Of a stretch of DNA of 64,000 bases, positions 26,601-41,600 are shown one piece after another (position 1 is the stretch's first letter; the number at the start of each line of letters is the position of its first letter). Location: positions 23,603,481 to 23,667,480 of the forward strand of contig NC_083622.1 in NCBI RefSeq assembly GCF_963584025.1, in the 5' to 3' direction. This DNA comes from Labrus mixtus (lineage: Eukaryota; Chordata; Actinopteri; Labriformes; Labridae). A program made the translations under genes and the position numbers. The notes under the pieces were generated by a model. The model did not search any database, was not told the origin of the DNA, and was given only the letters and a program-made list of their open reading frames with translations.

Positions 26601-29600
26601 AAGTGGTACATCATTCATTCCACAAACAAGGTTCAGTTTAAGTTTAACAAGGAGCACAGCAAATGGTCATACGAGGACTTATGTGGCTTTGGATGACATT
26701 TACACTGAAAAGTGTCTATTTCTTACAAATATATCTTCTTTAAATCCAACATTGTTCTTAGATTGCAATTCGTTGTCACTCTTTGACCCCATTCAATGTT
26801 TAACGTCTCTAAAAATAAAAGAATGACATCATTAATTTTTCCTAATTTAAAGGGGACTACTAAGTAAACATAAAATAAACATGATGAGATGTTCTCAATG
26901 TCCTGTACACATGTTGTACACATCAGCGTTCTTTGGGGTCAATTTGACCCCAGGCTGAATAACCCTTGTGTGTTCTTTTTTTTAAATCAAGAAATGTTAT
27001 GTGTTTCCTTGCTGATGTTCTGATGATGATGTTCTGATTTACAATAAAAATCCTTCTAAATCTTTGAAATTGTTTGTTTTTCCTGTGGGTCAAATTGACC
27101 CAGAACATTATATATGTTATTATTCTTGATAACAGAATTTTTTTTTTATTCCAAATGTTATAGATAACAGAAATATGTACTTAAATATGAAATAATATAA
27201 AGCCATTAAAACACCATAAATATATCTCTTTCAAAGTGAGATTCTATAGTGATCTGCATATTTCTCCATAGTCGTGTAACAGGTATTCTGAATGTATAAG
27301 GGACGTGGGGCATGTTTTATCCAAAGGGATTTTCAGATAGTCAACAAACAAACATAAAGTACCTGACACATAAACGTGGGTAACCATTTTAATTATAATC
27401 ATTTTCTCGAGGTTTAAATTGCTGGGGTCAAATTGACCCCAATGACAAAAGATGTCAGTAAATGTGTAGGTGACAGGAGGGTGAAAAGCCTCCCTTCAAT
27501 GAGCAGATTGGACACTGGCTAAAATGTCGTCATCATCATCATCATCTTGTGTGCTTTGTACAAGATTACAGCTCGTCCTATATTGTGTTTAAGAAGAATA
27601 AATACAGCAGTAATGTCCCCTGTGATCGTCTTTTCTTATTAGTAATCCTTTGCATTGATGTTTTCTCTCCAGGACGCATCACACTAAATGGATTCTGAAC
27701 TGTATATCTTAGTGGCAGACTTTTCCTGTAAATACAATCCTTCTTATCTACAATGCGTGCAGCTCTGTGCTTAGATAGCTTTGACATTAAATCAGAGGAA
27801 AGCTCTGCTTAACAGTGTAGCACTCAGACAGGCAGAGTCATATTTATAAAGGTCATGGCTTCAGTGAAATAATTTCATCTTCAAAATCATTGGTGGAGTT
27901 TGTTCTCTCTCAGTGTTCCTACAGTTGCCTGAAACCATACCATCCTGTGTCCTTATGACATAAAAGTTGTATTCCTGCCTAACTATAGCAATGTGACTAA
28001 GTGTAAAATTCATTTTTTTCATCTGTTTCAATGAAGGAAGACCAGAAATGATTACACAGACATTTACGAGTCTCCCTACACATTATTCCACTACAAATCT
28101 TTTTGGTTGGATATTTTCTTATTCTAAAATGCAACTTGCCACACGGTTTATTTGATCACTTTGACATACCCTGAGCAGTATAATTTAGAATTAAACAGTT
28201 ACTAAGTGACAGGATTGTATAACATTTACTGCATGTAAACCGACCGTGATGAACACAAAGTACTTTGTCTGTCAACACAGCACTTTAAGATGCCCTCTGA
28301 AGCCCAGCTCCAATGCATGTCAACACAAATATTCCATATTTACTTTTGCCTCCCTGTTTGAATGTCAGAGCTGTTTCAGTGTCAAGCCTGATTTAAACCC
28401 TACATATGCTGACTCCTATCACAACTCCTCCACACCAGCTCAACCAGCTCAAACAAAAAAAATAAAAAATACAAGAAACAGAATACCAGCTAGATTAGAG
28501 GTGACAGAAATGACGAAAATTTGTGTCACCTAAGTTGTCACATGTTAACCTAACCCTATACTTTAGATGTCACAGCCAGCACTGTTGTATGTCACAGCTG
28601 AAACACTTGTTAGCAGATTAATGTGACAGATTAGTACAGCCACCCCACTCTTTAATCCAGTAATCCTGCATCAAAGGGTCATGAAGAACCTTTTTCTGCC
28701 GAAGTGAAAAGGGAGAGATTAAAAGGAGGTGAAGAATGAGTGAAGGAAGGATTGGGAAAGGTGTTTCCGTGTTTTCTGAAATGTGACACAAAAATGTTCA
28801 TAAAAAAACAGGCTGCACATAACCCACACGTGAATATTTTTAACCCAGTGTTCACTTTCTTAGAACTTGGCAAGGAGAAAAAAAAAACTTGCTTGAAATG
28901 TTGCAATTTCTCATCCGTTGCTGCTGAGCTCAAGACACACAGCCTCTTTGTGCACATGTCTCCTGCCTCCTGACGCTGTTTTGAACCCTGTTCCATTCTG
29001 ACAGGAATTAGAGATACATATGCTAACAAGGCTAATTCCCCAAGGCAGCATCACATTTTATGACACCAGAGGCAGAAGGTTGATCTGGATGGCTTGTGCA
29101 TGTGGAAAGGCACGCAGAAACACACACACACACACACACACATGCGTATATAAGCAGCAGTCTACCTGTCTTCACGTTTAATTTGCAAAGTACATGATAT
29201 TTTGGGAATTTGACCTTTTGAAATGATTTGATTTTTTTCCTAAAAATACTTACTTAAAACTTCCTTGACCTCAAACCTTCCTACGTTAAAAAATAGGAGG
29301 ACGGGACATAATGTGGATCTATCATGTAATAGAAATTAAAATGGCTCCTGTCACATTAAAAGATCGAGCTTAGTACATGAAAAGCAAGTTTTATATGGAA
29401 GTCCTGACAGTTTGAGACTCACCGTCAACAGACTTAGGCATGTGAACTAAATGCAAGATGAACCTGACTGAAATATTGAAAATGTAAAATGACTATAAAA
29501 CCATAGGTGACGCTTTGCTAGAAGCAGAAACTTCAGGAGTCATATGAAATAAGGGTGATAAGATTCAACTACTCAGTGATATTCCTTGGTGGTAGGGTGG

Positions 29601-32600
29601 ACAGAGCATTTGTACCATAGGGAATCCTTCAGCAATCTCAGCTGGTAGCCCAGGGTCACAAGCGTTCCACCCCTGTATGCCTCGCCTGAGTGGGGCAGCA
29701 AAGACTAACTAAGCCTTCACTGGTGACAAGCTTCCTACTGCACGCTCTTGTCAGCAACAACCACCTTGACCTGGTCTCAGCTGCCATGGCTATCTCTGCT
29801 GTGATACCCATCCTGATCATACTGAAGAAAGCTACAGTGGATCTGTAATTATCTGGACTTGCTGGAAGATTTTTTGAGCGATTTTTTTTTCTGTGTTGCT
29901 CTGTTTTAAGGTCATTTTCAAAATATCTCCCAGGATAAATGTGATTTGATGTCATTTAAAAATGATGGCTGTCAGCATTAACTAGTTAATTGCAATTCAT
30001 TAATGTCTGAAATGAATGCATTGATTTATTTTGATCACGGTTAATCACGTTATTTTGTCTCTTTTGGGACAATATATTTTTCATCAATTGAATAAACTCT
30101 CCTTTTTATTCCCCCCTCCTCTAATGCTGTTTTTGAGTGGAGCGAAGGAAAGAAATGGTTTCGGGTTATTTGAATAGTCATAGAAGTCTATCACCACAGT
30201 CATATCATCCTCCTCTAGAATGCAGTTTTTTTCCCACTCAATTAATGGGCTTAGTCCACAACAATTACAAAATGAAACACACACAACAACAAATATGAAC
30301 ATGAAGATACTACATCGCGTGATGGAGTGAGGTGCTTCAGAATATCAGTGTTAAAATTCAAACTGCTATAATTATTTCCCTGTTTTTAATAAGGGGAGCG
30401 ATTTCCAGATTTGTCAGGTATTCATCATGTACAGAGTCGACTTTGAAGGTATACATCATTTTGCAAATCAAAAGCTCACAATAGTGTGTTCCCTTCCTTC
30501 AGAGAGGTATATACAGTATGTTGGTGTCTAAAAATAATCAATCAGAAAACCCTTTAAGCAGACCCCCTCATTATTCCCTTTCTGTTGTGCCCCCCCCCCC
30601 CCCTCCTCTCCTCTTGTCCACCCCTTTTTCTCTGTCTGTCTGTCCTCCTTGAAGTACAAGGTTCTTTTGTTGATTTTTTAGATTTGCAATTTGGCCCCAG
30701 CAAGGGGCAAAGGCAAGTCAAATTCTGCTCTGATGACTTTAAATGGAGAGATTATCTAAATGAAAGGCAATTATCCAAACCCCACCCTCCCCTCTAACCT
30801 TCCACATCTCAAGGCCTTCTTTTCACATCATGCTGCACCATCTCAGGCTATTCATCATGTGCACTCCTCGATTTGACTTGTATTCTTTTATTCATCTTTT
30901 CTCTTTTCTGTACTGTTATTTCCTTCATCGTCTCAACCATTTGTTCCATTTTCTGTAACTCTTATATTTTTCTCTCTCCTTATATCCTATGTCCCCTATT
31001 CTGTCAAAACTTTCCTCTTTTCCCATCTCTTTTTTTCTTTCTCCTGCTCCTCTTCAAAATGTTTCCCTCATTCTCAAGGGAGCCATTAACAGAACTGGTC
31101 ACAAAGGAGAGAAACAACACTGATAAACATCCTATTTCTATTTCGGGGTTAGCAACAGTTAATTAGTTAGCCACAGCCTGAGTGTGATTGTGTTTCAGAA
31201 AGCTAAAGCTAACACTGGCTAAATGGGAACAAAAATTCCCCTATAAATAATAATAATAAATAAAGTATGTGGGTCACGATAAAACAGGCAATGTGTCTTG
31301 TTGGTTAAGTCTTTGAAGCCAAATGTCTTTGTTATAGCGAGTTCAAATTCATTCCATGACCTTTACTGCATGACTTGTCGCGCTGCCTCCCCCTTGTCTC
31401 TGCTGTCACTCACTGCTGTGTTCACTCTAATGAAGCAGAAAAGTCAGAAGCTTTACAATAAACCAGACAGAAACTGCTGGAGTTATCCTCAGTCTGCTTC
31501 CCAGCAGCTGATAGACAGTGAATAATGGGGCTGGCATACACACACACACTAAAACCGACCGTCCTGTCACAACAGAGTCCGAACAGAGCAGAGAGGGAGA
31601 ATCTCCAGTTACAGGGTCACTCTGTCTTATTTGTCTCCTCTATTCTCTCACTCTCTCCATCATTTCCTTGTTTGTCTCAATGCCTGTCTCGGTGTATTTG
31701 TAATAAGATGACACCTTTATAATAATCCTTTGTTTTCACTCCAATGTTCCAGCACACCAGATATCAACAGTGTGGGTTTCATGCTGTGCTCTTTCCACAG
31801 CAGCTGCCAGTCTGACAACTTTTTTTTGGATGCGTTCCCTTTGGCACCAGAATGGGATGTGTTTACCTCATAACCAGTCAGGGCAGGATTTCCCAAGAGG
31901 GAGAATAATACACACAAAACAGAAAAACTCCACGCTGTCAGTACATCACTATACAAAAGTGATAAAAACACTGTGTTTGTAGTGAGAAGCTAAGCTAGAC
32001 AACATAAGGACAACGCTAAATTTAGCAGCTAACAGGTATGGACTGAATTTGTTAGTCAGCCAACGTACAACTAGGAATTCAGAACTCACAAACGTTAAGT
32101 CATAAACTGTAAATAAGAACAGCACATAGCCTCTAGCTTCAAACTCTTCTTTTATGGAAACTACATCAAACCTGCATCCTCCCTGATGACCAGCAGGAAG
32201 TGACCACAGTGGTTGCAAAAAATGTCAGAGTATAAAACCTGATACTAAAATGATTGATTATCTCAGTAAATATTCGTAATGAGTGTCTGATCTCAGTGCT
32301 AGACACAACTAAGCCTGAAACTCCCAGGTTTCATGGCTCATTTCATGGTTCACTTAAAGAGCCCATATTATGCCCTTTTTGGGGTTCATATATTTAATCT
32401 ATGTACTAAAGTATGTTCACAATAGCTAAAGTTCGAAAAAAGTGTCTGTTTTCATGTACTGCCGCTCCATGCACCAGCTCGCTTCTGACTCTCTCTCTCT
32501 AAGGCTCTGAAGTGCCCACTTTCAGAGTCCCCACATGTGCCAAGTCTGATCTGATTGGTCGGCCTGTCGGCTCTGCCATAATTGGTCAGTCGCTCAGCCA

Positions 32601-35600
32601 CTCTGGCTCCGAGGGCCGGGGAGCAAAAACATTAGCACCTTAGCACTACTGTGCTATCTCAGGCTGCGGCATATCGTGGGCGTGCTACAGAAGTTAACGG
32701 GCGTGCACATGAGCTGCTGGGCTTGCCACAACGAGCCAATGGGCTTAGATCAGTGATCTCACACTGACAAGACGTCACACTGGCAAAATTTTTTAGAGGG
32801 GGGCTAGAACCGAGCGTTACATGCGGCTAATGCTGCAGCTAACAGGAGGACGTAGGAGAAGCTGTGTTTCCGCGGACTTTGAATTTTTGCAAATAGATGT
32901 GCCTAAACATGCACAGGACATTTGGAAAACACACTAAAGAGCATATAAAACCAGAAAAAGCATAATATGGGACCTTTAAGTTCACAACCATAAACTAGAG
33001 ATTTGTAATTTTAGCCTTACTCGTATAGTAGTCCGAAATGGTGCACAATTCTCGACAACCTTGTTATTCATAGCATGGACCACAGAACCAGTATGGCTAG
33101 TAGGGCCAGACTAAAGACAGTAAATATTAATAGAAGTGGCGTCACCCATCTGTTACAGCAGGCTCATTGGCAGCAACGGTCATGCTAGAATTCCTGTCTC
33201 AGCCTAACTTTCAGTCAAACTAACGACAGGCTAAGAGCTGAAGAGGGTCAGAGCCTCCTGACAAACAGCTTCACTGCAACAGCTGTCAATTAGGTCAGGC
33301 TCGCGCCTTACTATGCACAACATGTATCGTCAGTGTATGTCCATGAGGACATGAACTAATCAGACCAAAATTGATTTTATAATTTCTGATGTAAAAACAG
33401 GCATTTTTGAATAGGGTGTGTATATGACTTCCACTCTTCTTCGACTAGTTCTGAATACATTTTGTGGTCCATGATTCATAGTGTATTTTATCATAAAATC
33501 TAATTTCTAATTCGGCGCACATAAGGACATGTTCAGAATGATCATTTTAAGAAATATGAGAACATCACAATTTTTCTGCAACATCAGCCTTTCTCAGGGC
33601 ACATGAGCATAAATGCTTCCAGGTGCTTTATATGTTGTGTTTTGTGTTGCACAGCTGGAATCTTAATCTTACACTGCTAGTTTACCTGTATCATCTCCAC
33701 CTGGCATGGTGTGAGCAAGCCACAGGCTTGTTTTTATTGAAAACTTTTATTGAGTTTGGCCCATTTGAAAAAAGAAAGCTTTCCCTTTTTTAATCTGGCT
33801 TCTTTAGTGCCTTCTTTGTTCTTTTTATTATCCATCTTTCTCATGTGAAGCTGATGTTGAAGTGAAAAGAAATCTGATCTATTTAACCAGTTGTGAAAAT
33901 TACCTTACTCTAACTTAACATATTACGTCAGTAAACATTTCCATAATGACTCTTCTACAACACAGCATGATGGGCATTTCGTAAATAATGGTCCCATTTA
34001 GAGTTAAATGGACAATAAGGCAGGGTACTATTTAGGGTGTGGCTACCTGCAATTGACACATCCCTACCACAGTGACATGTATACCTCTACAGAGATGTAT
34101 CAATGTGTATCTATCTATTGAGCATCGAAAGGAAGGTTCACATACATATAGGTGACATGACAGAGGATATGTCCCCTTCTACTAATCGATGATCACAGCA
34201 TTTTTTTGTTATAGATAAGAGATAAATTAAAATAAATCATGAAGTTTTTACTTTTGGCAAACATCAACCTAGTGTAGTTTCCAGAACATCTGTTCAGCAC
34301 CATGGACAGAGACCGGCTCACAATGCCATACAATGAGAGCAGTGACAAACGGCTAAATCCAGATTTTCAGCTGGACAAATAACAGAAATAATTGTTACGT
34401 AAACATGACAGCACTTGAAAAAGACTTTGTAGGTCAAACAGTGAAGGGTGCACAAGATTTGATATGCTCTCTAAAGCCATTCAAACCATCCTGCCTGATG
34501 CCTGATCTTGTTTTCTGAGCTGTCTGTCTGTTAATTTAATCTTTGGTCAATGTCACCCAAGGGGACCAATAATGCAACATGTTTTTTTTCTCTGCCGGTA
34601 ATGCGACATGCCACACGATCTGATGTTCAGAGCAGGATTCTGAGGGTGAAATTACAGGTTTCAAAAGCACACATGTTCACGCAGACAAAGACATCACGCA
34701 CACACATCCCCCATCCCTCTCTTTTTGATGCAAAATGCCAGCTCCCCTGAACCAAAGACACAATTCTCCACGCTCCTCTGGGCTTCTGCTGTCAACTCTG
34801 CTGCCAGACTAGGAAACAGGCAACATCTATCATGAGCCACAGGATGACGTAACTAAGTACTGCAGAAGTCCTTACATAAAGGTCAGAAGCAGTCTAAGGG
34901 AAAATCATCATCCCTTTTACTGGAAACTTGAAACTGAAAACTGAGATGGGGAGAAAGATGCTCACTATTCCCTCTAATGTTGTTATACATCATTCAGTAC
35001 TTTCATAAAAACTGTTTTCCATGAATGCTTTACAAAATCTGTTTGTGTTCAAGGGCTACACAAAAAAAAAAACATCTTAATGTTCAGAGGCTCACCAGCT
35101 GACAATGTGCACAAAAGTAGCTGAAATCCAGAGTTTGTCCAGGACAATACATTGTACTGATTGTGAACCCAGAGGATGATGTAATGTGTTTCTTGTTATA
35201 GAAGTAAATGTCATCATTCTAGACCTACTTTCAACACGTCTTGCTACATGTTAATGTAGAGCAACAGTGCCACTGTGTGGACATTTAATACAGCAGCAGG
35301 TTACGTAAGATTTCATAGGCCATGCATTACATCATATATCTTTATGTTTTATAATCCTGACTGTGTCAAAGCCCTGTTTGTGTCTCATGTTTAAAATACT
35401 ATTTATGGGAGATGACAATTCAGACACTCAGACATTAAAGGGCCATATTACACTTAAAGTAAGATTATGTGACATGAGGATGAGAAGAAGAATCTTTGTA
35501 GCCAGAAACTCTTTCTCATAAATGCACCCAAATCCTTAGACCTACTGTAAATATAACTGCTTTTGTTTGTTGAAAATACATTAAAAACTAGTGTTTAGAA

Positions 35601-38600
35601 GGTCTCTAAATCCTTTAATATATATAAGATAAACAAGATTGTAAATGGACTTGAGCTTGAAAAGTGTTTTTCTAATCTTCTGACTACTCTGTCACTCCTA
35701 CCGAGTGGCCATCAGAAGTAACTAATCCCATTCATACACATTCATACTCCGCTGACGAATCAGTTAGAGCAATTTGGGGTTAAGTGTCTTGCCCAAGGAC
35801 ACATCAGACATGTGGCTACAGAAGCTGGGAATCAAACCCCCAACCTTCAGGTTGAGAGACGACCGACTCTACCAACTGAGCCACAGTCGCCGCTGTAACC
35901 TGTTGTTATTTTTTATCTACACCACATAATTCCACAAATCTCTTTAAAAGCTTTATATGCGATTTTTTCATCCAGCAGATGTCGCCCTTGAGCACCAGCA
36001 TGAAACCAAAACAACTTGCGGTGCATTGTTGTGTTAGCATGCTAATGCTAGCGATCTTTAGTATGCTCGTATCTTCACACTGCATGTAAATTTACCTGAA
36101 ATGAGCGTGATCTAGAAACACAGTTAAGCAGTGAGCACAGTATGTTATTCTTCTTTTCTCTAGTCCCTCAATTAAACAACTTTTATACGCGAGGGGAGGA
36201 GTCAGCCGGCCGTCCTGACGATGTTAACAAACTGAAGATAGGACTCTGAAAACATCACAGACAGTGGGACTCGGGTGTTACACCCATTGTAGACAGTCAT
36301 GACTCACAGAGTTATTTTCAGAGGATATACTTGATTTCTATTATATTTAAGTGTGAAAAATCACATATAAAGACTTTAATCTACACATTACACCGACAAA
36401 CACAAGTTAAAAAAAATAAAAAACCAGGAAATTCAAACCCATGCTTTTGGAGCTGTTTGGATTGGAATCAGCAAGTTTAAACTTAGTGCTTCTTAGTGCA
36501 TGTTAAAGGGATTAGCCCAACTTCAACCTCTATAATTAAAATACTAAGTTGCTACTGCTAATACGACACGTACTTTTACCGTTATTACGAACATTGTAGC
36601 TATAAATCACATTCATTTTTATTGTTATTGAGTAAGGTCTGCTTGTCCCTATCCTTCTTCCTGCATCTCCATCTATCCCTTTTTTCAAGCCCAGCACAGC
36701 TTCAGCAGATGGCTGTTCATCATGAGTCTTGTTCTGCCTCCTAAAGGAAGTCTTCTCTTGCCACTGTAACTTTGCTCATGATGGACTACTGTTGTCTTGA
36801 AATGACATTTGCTATGAATTGACACTATACAAATAAAGATTGATTGACTGATCTTATTCAGACTGTTGTGTGTGCTTCTGCATTACCATTATCAGCGATG
36901 CTGAGGGTCATGCTCTGTCCACTCCTCTTCTTCCTCAGGGAGAAGAGTCTGGCCTGAGAGATGTCTCTGACAATGGAGGACAGATGCTCCTTGTTGTTGC
37001 TTGTGTGGCCTGGAGGAGAGGCCTTGGAGTCTCCATCTCCACTATCGCTGCACATGACTGTAGACTTAGCCTGGAGAAGACAGAGGTTTAGTTCAGTTGA
37101 TGAGACAGCGACAGACCAAGAGTAAAGTTACATAAATATATACATATGAAATATATACATACTTTTAATGAAGACATTAAAAGGCACAAACAGTGTCTCT
37201 GATTCTTGGCTTCTGTTAACCGAAAGTTTTTCCTTGAATTTTGGAATGAATGTCAAAATAACTGCAACTCTACATCTTCTCTCCGTCTACCAATCCTTTA
37301 ACTTTAAGCTACTTAATGATCGAATAAATGTTATACATTGTTTTAATTTTCTGTTTCATCCAGAATACTTAACAAATGATTCATCTGTTGAATGTCTTCT
37401 TTCAGTTTTAAGATATAAGAAAATATGTATACATCCAAAAATTCCATCTTAAGTCACAAACATCTCTTACATTTCCATTTTGCTTGGAGAATCTGTAGAT
37501 GGGCGGTAGAGAGTAAGCTTTCATTCTATAAACAGAACAGACAATAATAACTTTTACTTCAATGTATGTATTATATAAAGCGTTTGCTTTACACAGGTGA
37601 TTCATGAACACACCTAAAATGTGTCATGCAAAGTAAACCACAAACAATGACTCTGATTACAGTTACTTGATCAATCAATATATACCTAATACGGTATAAA
37701 AATACGCCTGTTTAAGTGTTTCTCTAAGATTTTAAAATCTGGAAAACTACAAAGCGTTTTCTCATGTTCAAGTGGAAGACTGAATAAACATTGTTGTCAT
37801 TAATCTACATGAAACACTAAAGGAGGAAAGGTAAAACATGCAGCACATTTTTCATTTGCATAACAGTCGATGGAGCTAAGGGATGAAGGCTCAGGAGATA
37901 TGTAAGAAGATTTTTGCCCTGGAGGAGTATAATTACTTTCCTCACTGGAACACACCAACTCAAACTGAGAGGTTTCCAAGAACAAGCCCTGGTAGCCATA
38001 GTATTTTATTTGAAAGTTTCCACAACTCTTCAAGAATAGCAACAGAATTTACAAACTAAAGGATACCTTTGATGTGTATTCGTACTCATTAGTGTTACTC
38101 TTTAATGAGAAGATTTAAGCTGCTCCATATTTAGTATATGTTTAAGGAATTTAATATATACTGTTCGGGTCCAGTTCGACCTGTTTGGACATTTGACAGC
38201 AGTAAAAAAAAGCACTAGCACTAAATCTTATCGTTTTAGCCTGAAATTTGATGACTGTCAAAAATATCTAATTTACCACATACCAATTAATTTAGATAGT
38301 AGGCTACATATTAGTTCAAGACACTGAACAGGTATATTTTTCTAACTTATTACTAGCTATGCAGGCCTTATTCTTTGCTTAGATTTGAGTTTTTGCAGTT
38401 TGGTGGTTTTTGGGAATCTTGAAATCGTGCATCTGTAAATGCCATGTCTGTGTGTATTTTTATGGGACAGTAGTGGGAGAGCCATCAGTGACCATCACAC
38501 TGTCATGAGAGCTGGTTGCGTTCACACCACATGTGCCCATGGTTCCTGCAGAAACAGGCACCTGATGGTCTTTGATGGGTCATGGAGGACGCTCAAAACA

Positions 38601-41600
38601 GTGAAAAAGTAAAAACGGCACAGGAATGGTGCACAAATGGAACAAGGGTCATATAGAGGTCAAGGGTGCTGTGACACTGCCGGGATATCTGAACCTGCAA
38701 GCACAAGCACATGTTCTTCAACTTTTTTGGTAGTTTTCAGTAAAATATATTTAAACCATTATGGGTGGTTTTCATATTTATTATTGGCTTGTGATAGGAA
38801 AAAAAAGGAAATATTAATCTCAAAGAAATATACAGTACGCACACTAAACCCAATAATGGGCTTGAAAATGATGTGTTTCTCAACACATTCAAAGGGTATT
38901 TTCAAGGATGAAAAACAGTTTACTTTATTTAAAAAATTATATTTCTTTAAGATAATATCACATAAAAAATCGAGTCCAGTCTAATATATTTTCTTGGTGC
39001 AGTGCTTACCCATTGACCCTCCTCGTCTCTCTGGGTTTGGTGAAAAGTAGATCACCGTATGGCAATTTCTTAAACCTCTCTCTCCCCACAGCCACATAGA
39101 GCTGCCTGCTCTCCAGATGATTCCCATCAGTCACCTGGTGGCCTTCATAGGTGTACAGACTAGAAAACAGACGCAGAGTCAACGCTTTAATAGTTTCAAA
39201 GATGTAATTGTGTCAGTTTGTGCCCTATTGGATTAGGCAGATATCCTCCCATAATCACAATTGTAGCAATTTTTTTTAGACAGTTTAAACATAATCCAAC
39301 ATTTACTCATTAATCATTCTCGTGTCATTAATCATTCTCATGTCATTAATCATTCTCATGTCATTAATCACATGAGCAAAGATGATCATTGGTGCAGACA
39401 TTTTTAACAGGAAGCTTTTTCATTTAGATGAAAATGTATGCAGCAAGGTGCTGGAAAGTCCTATGAGAGCATCGCTACACTGACAGAACATATGGTGGGA
39501 GTTTGAAGCTTCTGTCATCTTTTGCTGTTCAGTTTTTTTTTATGTTTTGCATAGAAAGAGAATCATAACGTAAGGGGAAATATAAGCTGTCCATATGTGC
39601 AGTGAAAGCACATTTTGTACCTACGAACTCCGCCCAGGACTCTCAAACCCATCTTCTCTGTGATCATCTCAAGTATTTTGTCGAACTGGCTGAGCATCCT
39701 CTGGTGGATTAACAGTCTCATGGCAGGGTTCAAGACATCACCATTTGCTACCACACTGAGTACAGAAAATACACAATGGTTAAAGCCAAACATTTTTGTC
39801 CATTTTTGTAATTTACTATTACAATTCCCTTTAAATTGAAGTCTATGCTCTGAGATTAGGAGTCCTTACAGTAACTGTAATTCGGATTTGCACATCAACA
39901 ACAGACTGAGAGAGTTTCCATTTCTATTTTAAATAATACTCAAAGGATAACTGCACACATCCTTCTACGAGCACGTCTGTACACTTCGCACACAGAATCA
40001 ACAGGTTAAAGAGGCACTTACAATATTGTACATGGCTCTTTGAGGGGCTTCAGGAATCGAGCTGACACGATGATCCGATTTGGTGGCAGCGGTTTGGCCT
40101 GAGAGATAAAGAAAAAGAAGAAAAACAGGGGAGATTTAAAACAAACGATGCTTTTAAAATTGGGGATATTGGTTATCAGTTGTTTGTTGTCTTGGTATCA
40201 GTTTGTTGCAATGTACATTTTCGCCACTAGATGCCCCTAAATCCTGCACACTCGTCCTTAATAAAAAACTCTTGTTGCCCAGTGGAAGACGTAAAACAAC
40301 AGACCTTCCTTCGGGAACTATGCTAAAACTGGAATCAACAATTAAGCTAGCAGCTAAACAAACAACTTGAGTGTACCTGTCCTGTGCCAGGGAAGGGAAG
40401 GGTACTTCTGTAGACCCTCTAGAGACATAACAGTTTTAAGCATCAGTGCCATTATGAGAACTAACAGTAAAAAAATAAAAATATATCCCCTTTTCTCTTG
40501 CTGCAAGATTATTTTAGTAAACGGCACAACATAAACAGGATTATGAGACATCAAAGCCTTGAGGGAGAGATTACGCCCTTTTGTTCACGTCAAATAATAA
40601 AGTCCTTCACCCTTGTGACAGCAAAAGAATGAGCCCTTGGTAATCCTTTGAGGTTGGGAGGTTGAATAGAGTGAGCACTGCAGGTTTCGTCCTATAGCAC
40701 CTGCTAACCCACTGTCATTCTCAGACTACCATTTGACTCCTTTGAGGGAGAGAAAGAGAGATACTGAGGAGGTATATTAGAAGTCCTCTGGGGTTTTTGA
40801 GCGTGGCTTGGCAACCAAGGTTTGAAGGCTAGAAATAGGATTTGAAAAGTTACTTCATAAAACAAGGTTCAGGATGTGACCTGAGGTATTCAATAATCCA
40901 GCAGAGACACACTGGCTGCAAAAAAAATACTACAACGGGGTACTTCTAAGTAACCGCTCAAGCTGAAATAATAAAAACAAAGCAAATGCTGACTATTAAA
41001 AATGACAAAGATTCAAAGAGTGGATTGTTATGCTCTTGCATGCAGATATCATTTTAAAGAAGCAGATATTAGTTTAAGAGATGAATAAAAGCCATGCCAT
41101 CGCTTAACTCCAACCTCGCCTATGATGTTACTACGCTGTACCATTTAGGAATGGAAGTTGTGGTTGGAAGTCCTTTATCACTAACCAATGCCGACACTTG
41201 CAGACCCATAAATTATATGGTCATCAGACTATCATCAGCTATATCATCATCAGACAAAAGTAGATGTGTTCGGAGAATGAGCATGTATTGAAGAACGCAA
41301 GCCTGTAAAAAAACTAAAACCACTAAGGCGGTACATGGATCTGTCCCCGGGGAGTATTAGTAAGCATTTTTCTTTTTACTTTTCATTGACAGGTAGTTTT
41401 TTTTACAAACAAACAGCATGACTTTGTGCTTTAATTGTGCTAAGCTAACACAGCAGTATGCAAAATAATGAATGCTAATGAAGAGGAGGTATCTTTAATT
41501 TGAAATCAATACTTAGGAAATTAAATTAACTTGCAATGCAATTCATTTTGAACCCAATTTCTCTTATTTCTTCTCTCCTCTCAACAATAGATTTATCAGT

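Noticed and set aside
29656..29955. 99-codon minus-strand frame as a gene
   Set aside because: No recognisable domain, splice context or codon bias; lies inside dcdc2 intron 7.
35800..35893. tRNA gene
   Set aside because: A and B boxes are present, but there is no closing acceptor stem and the sequence continues into a SINE body.
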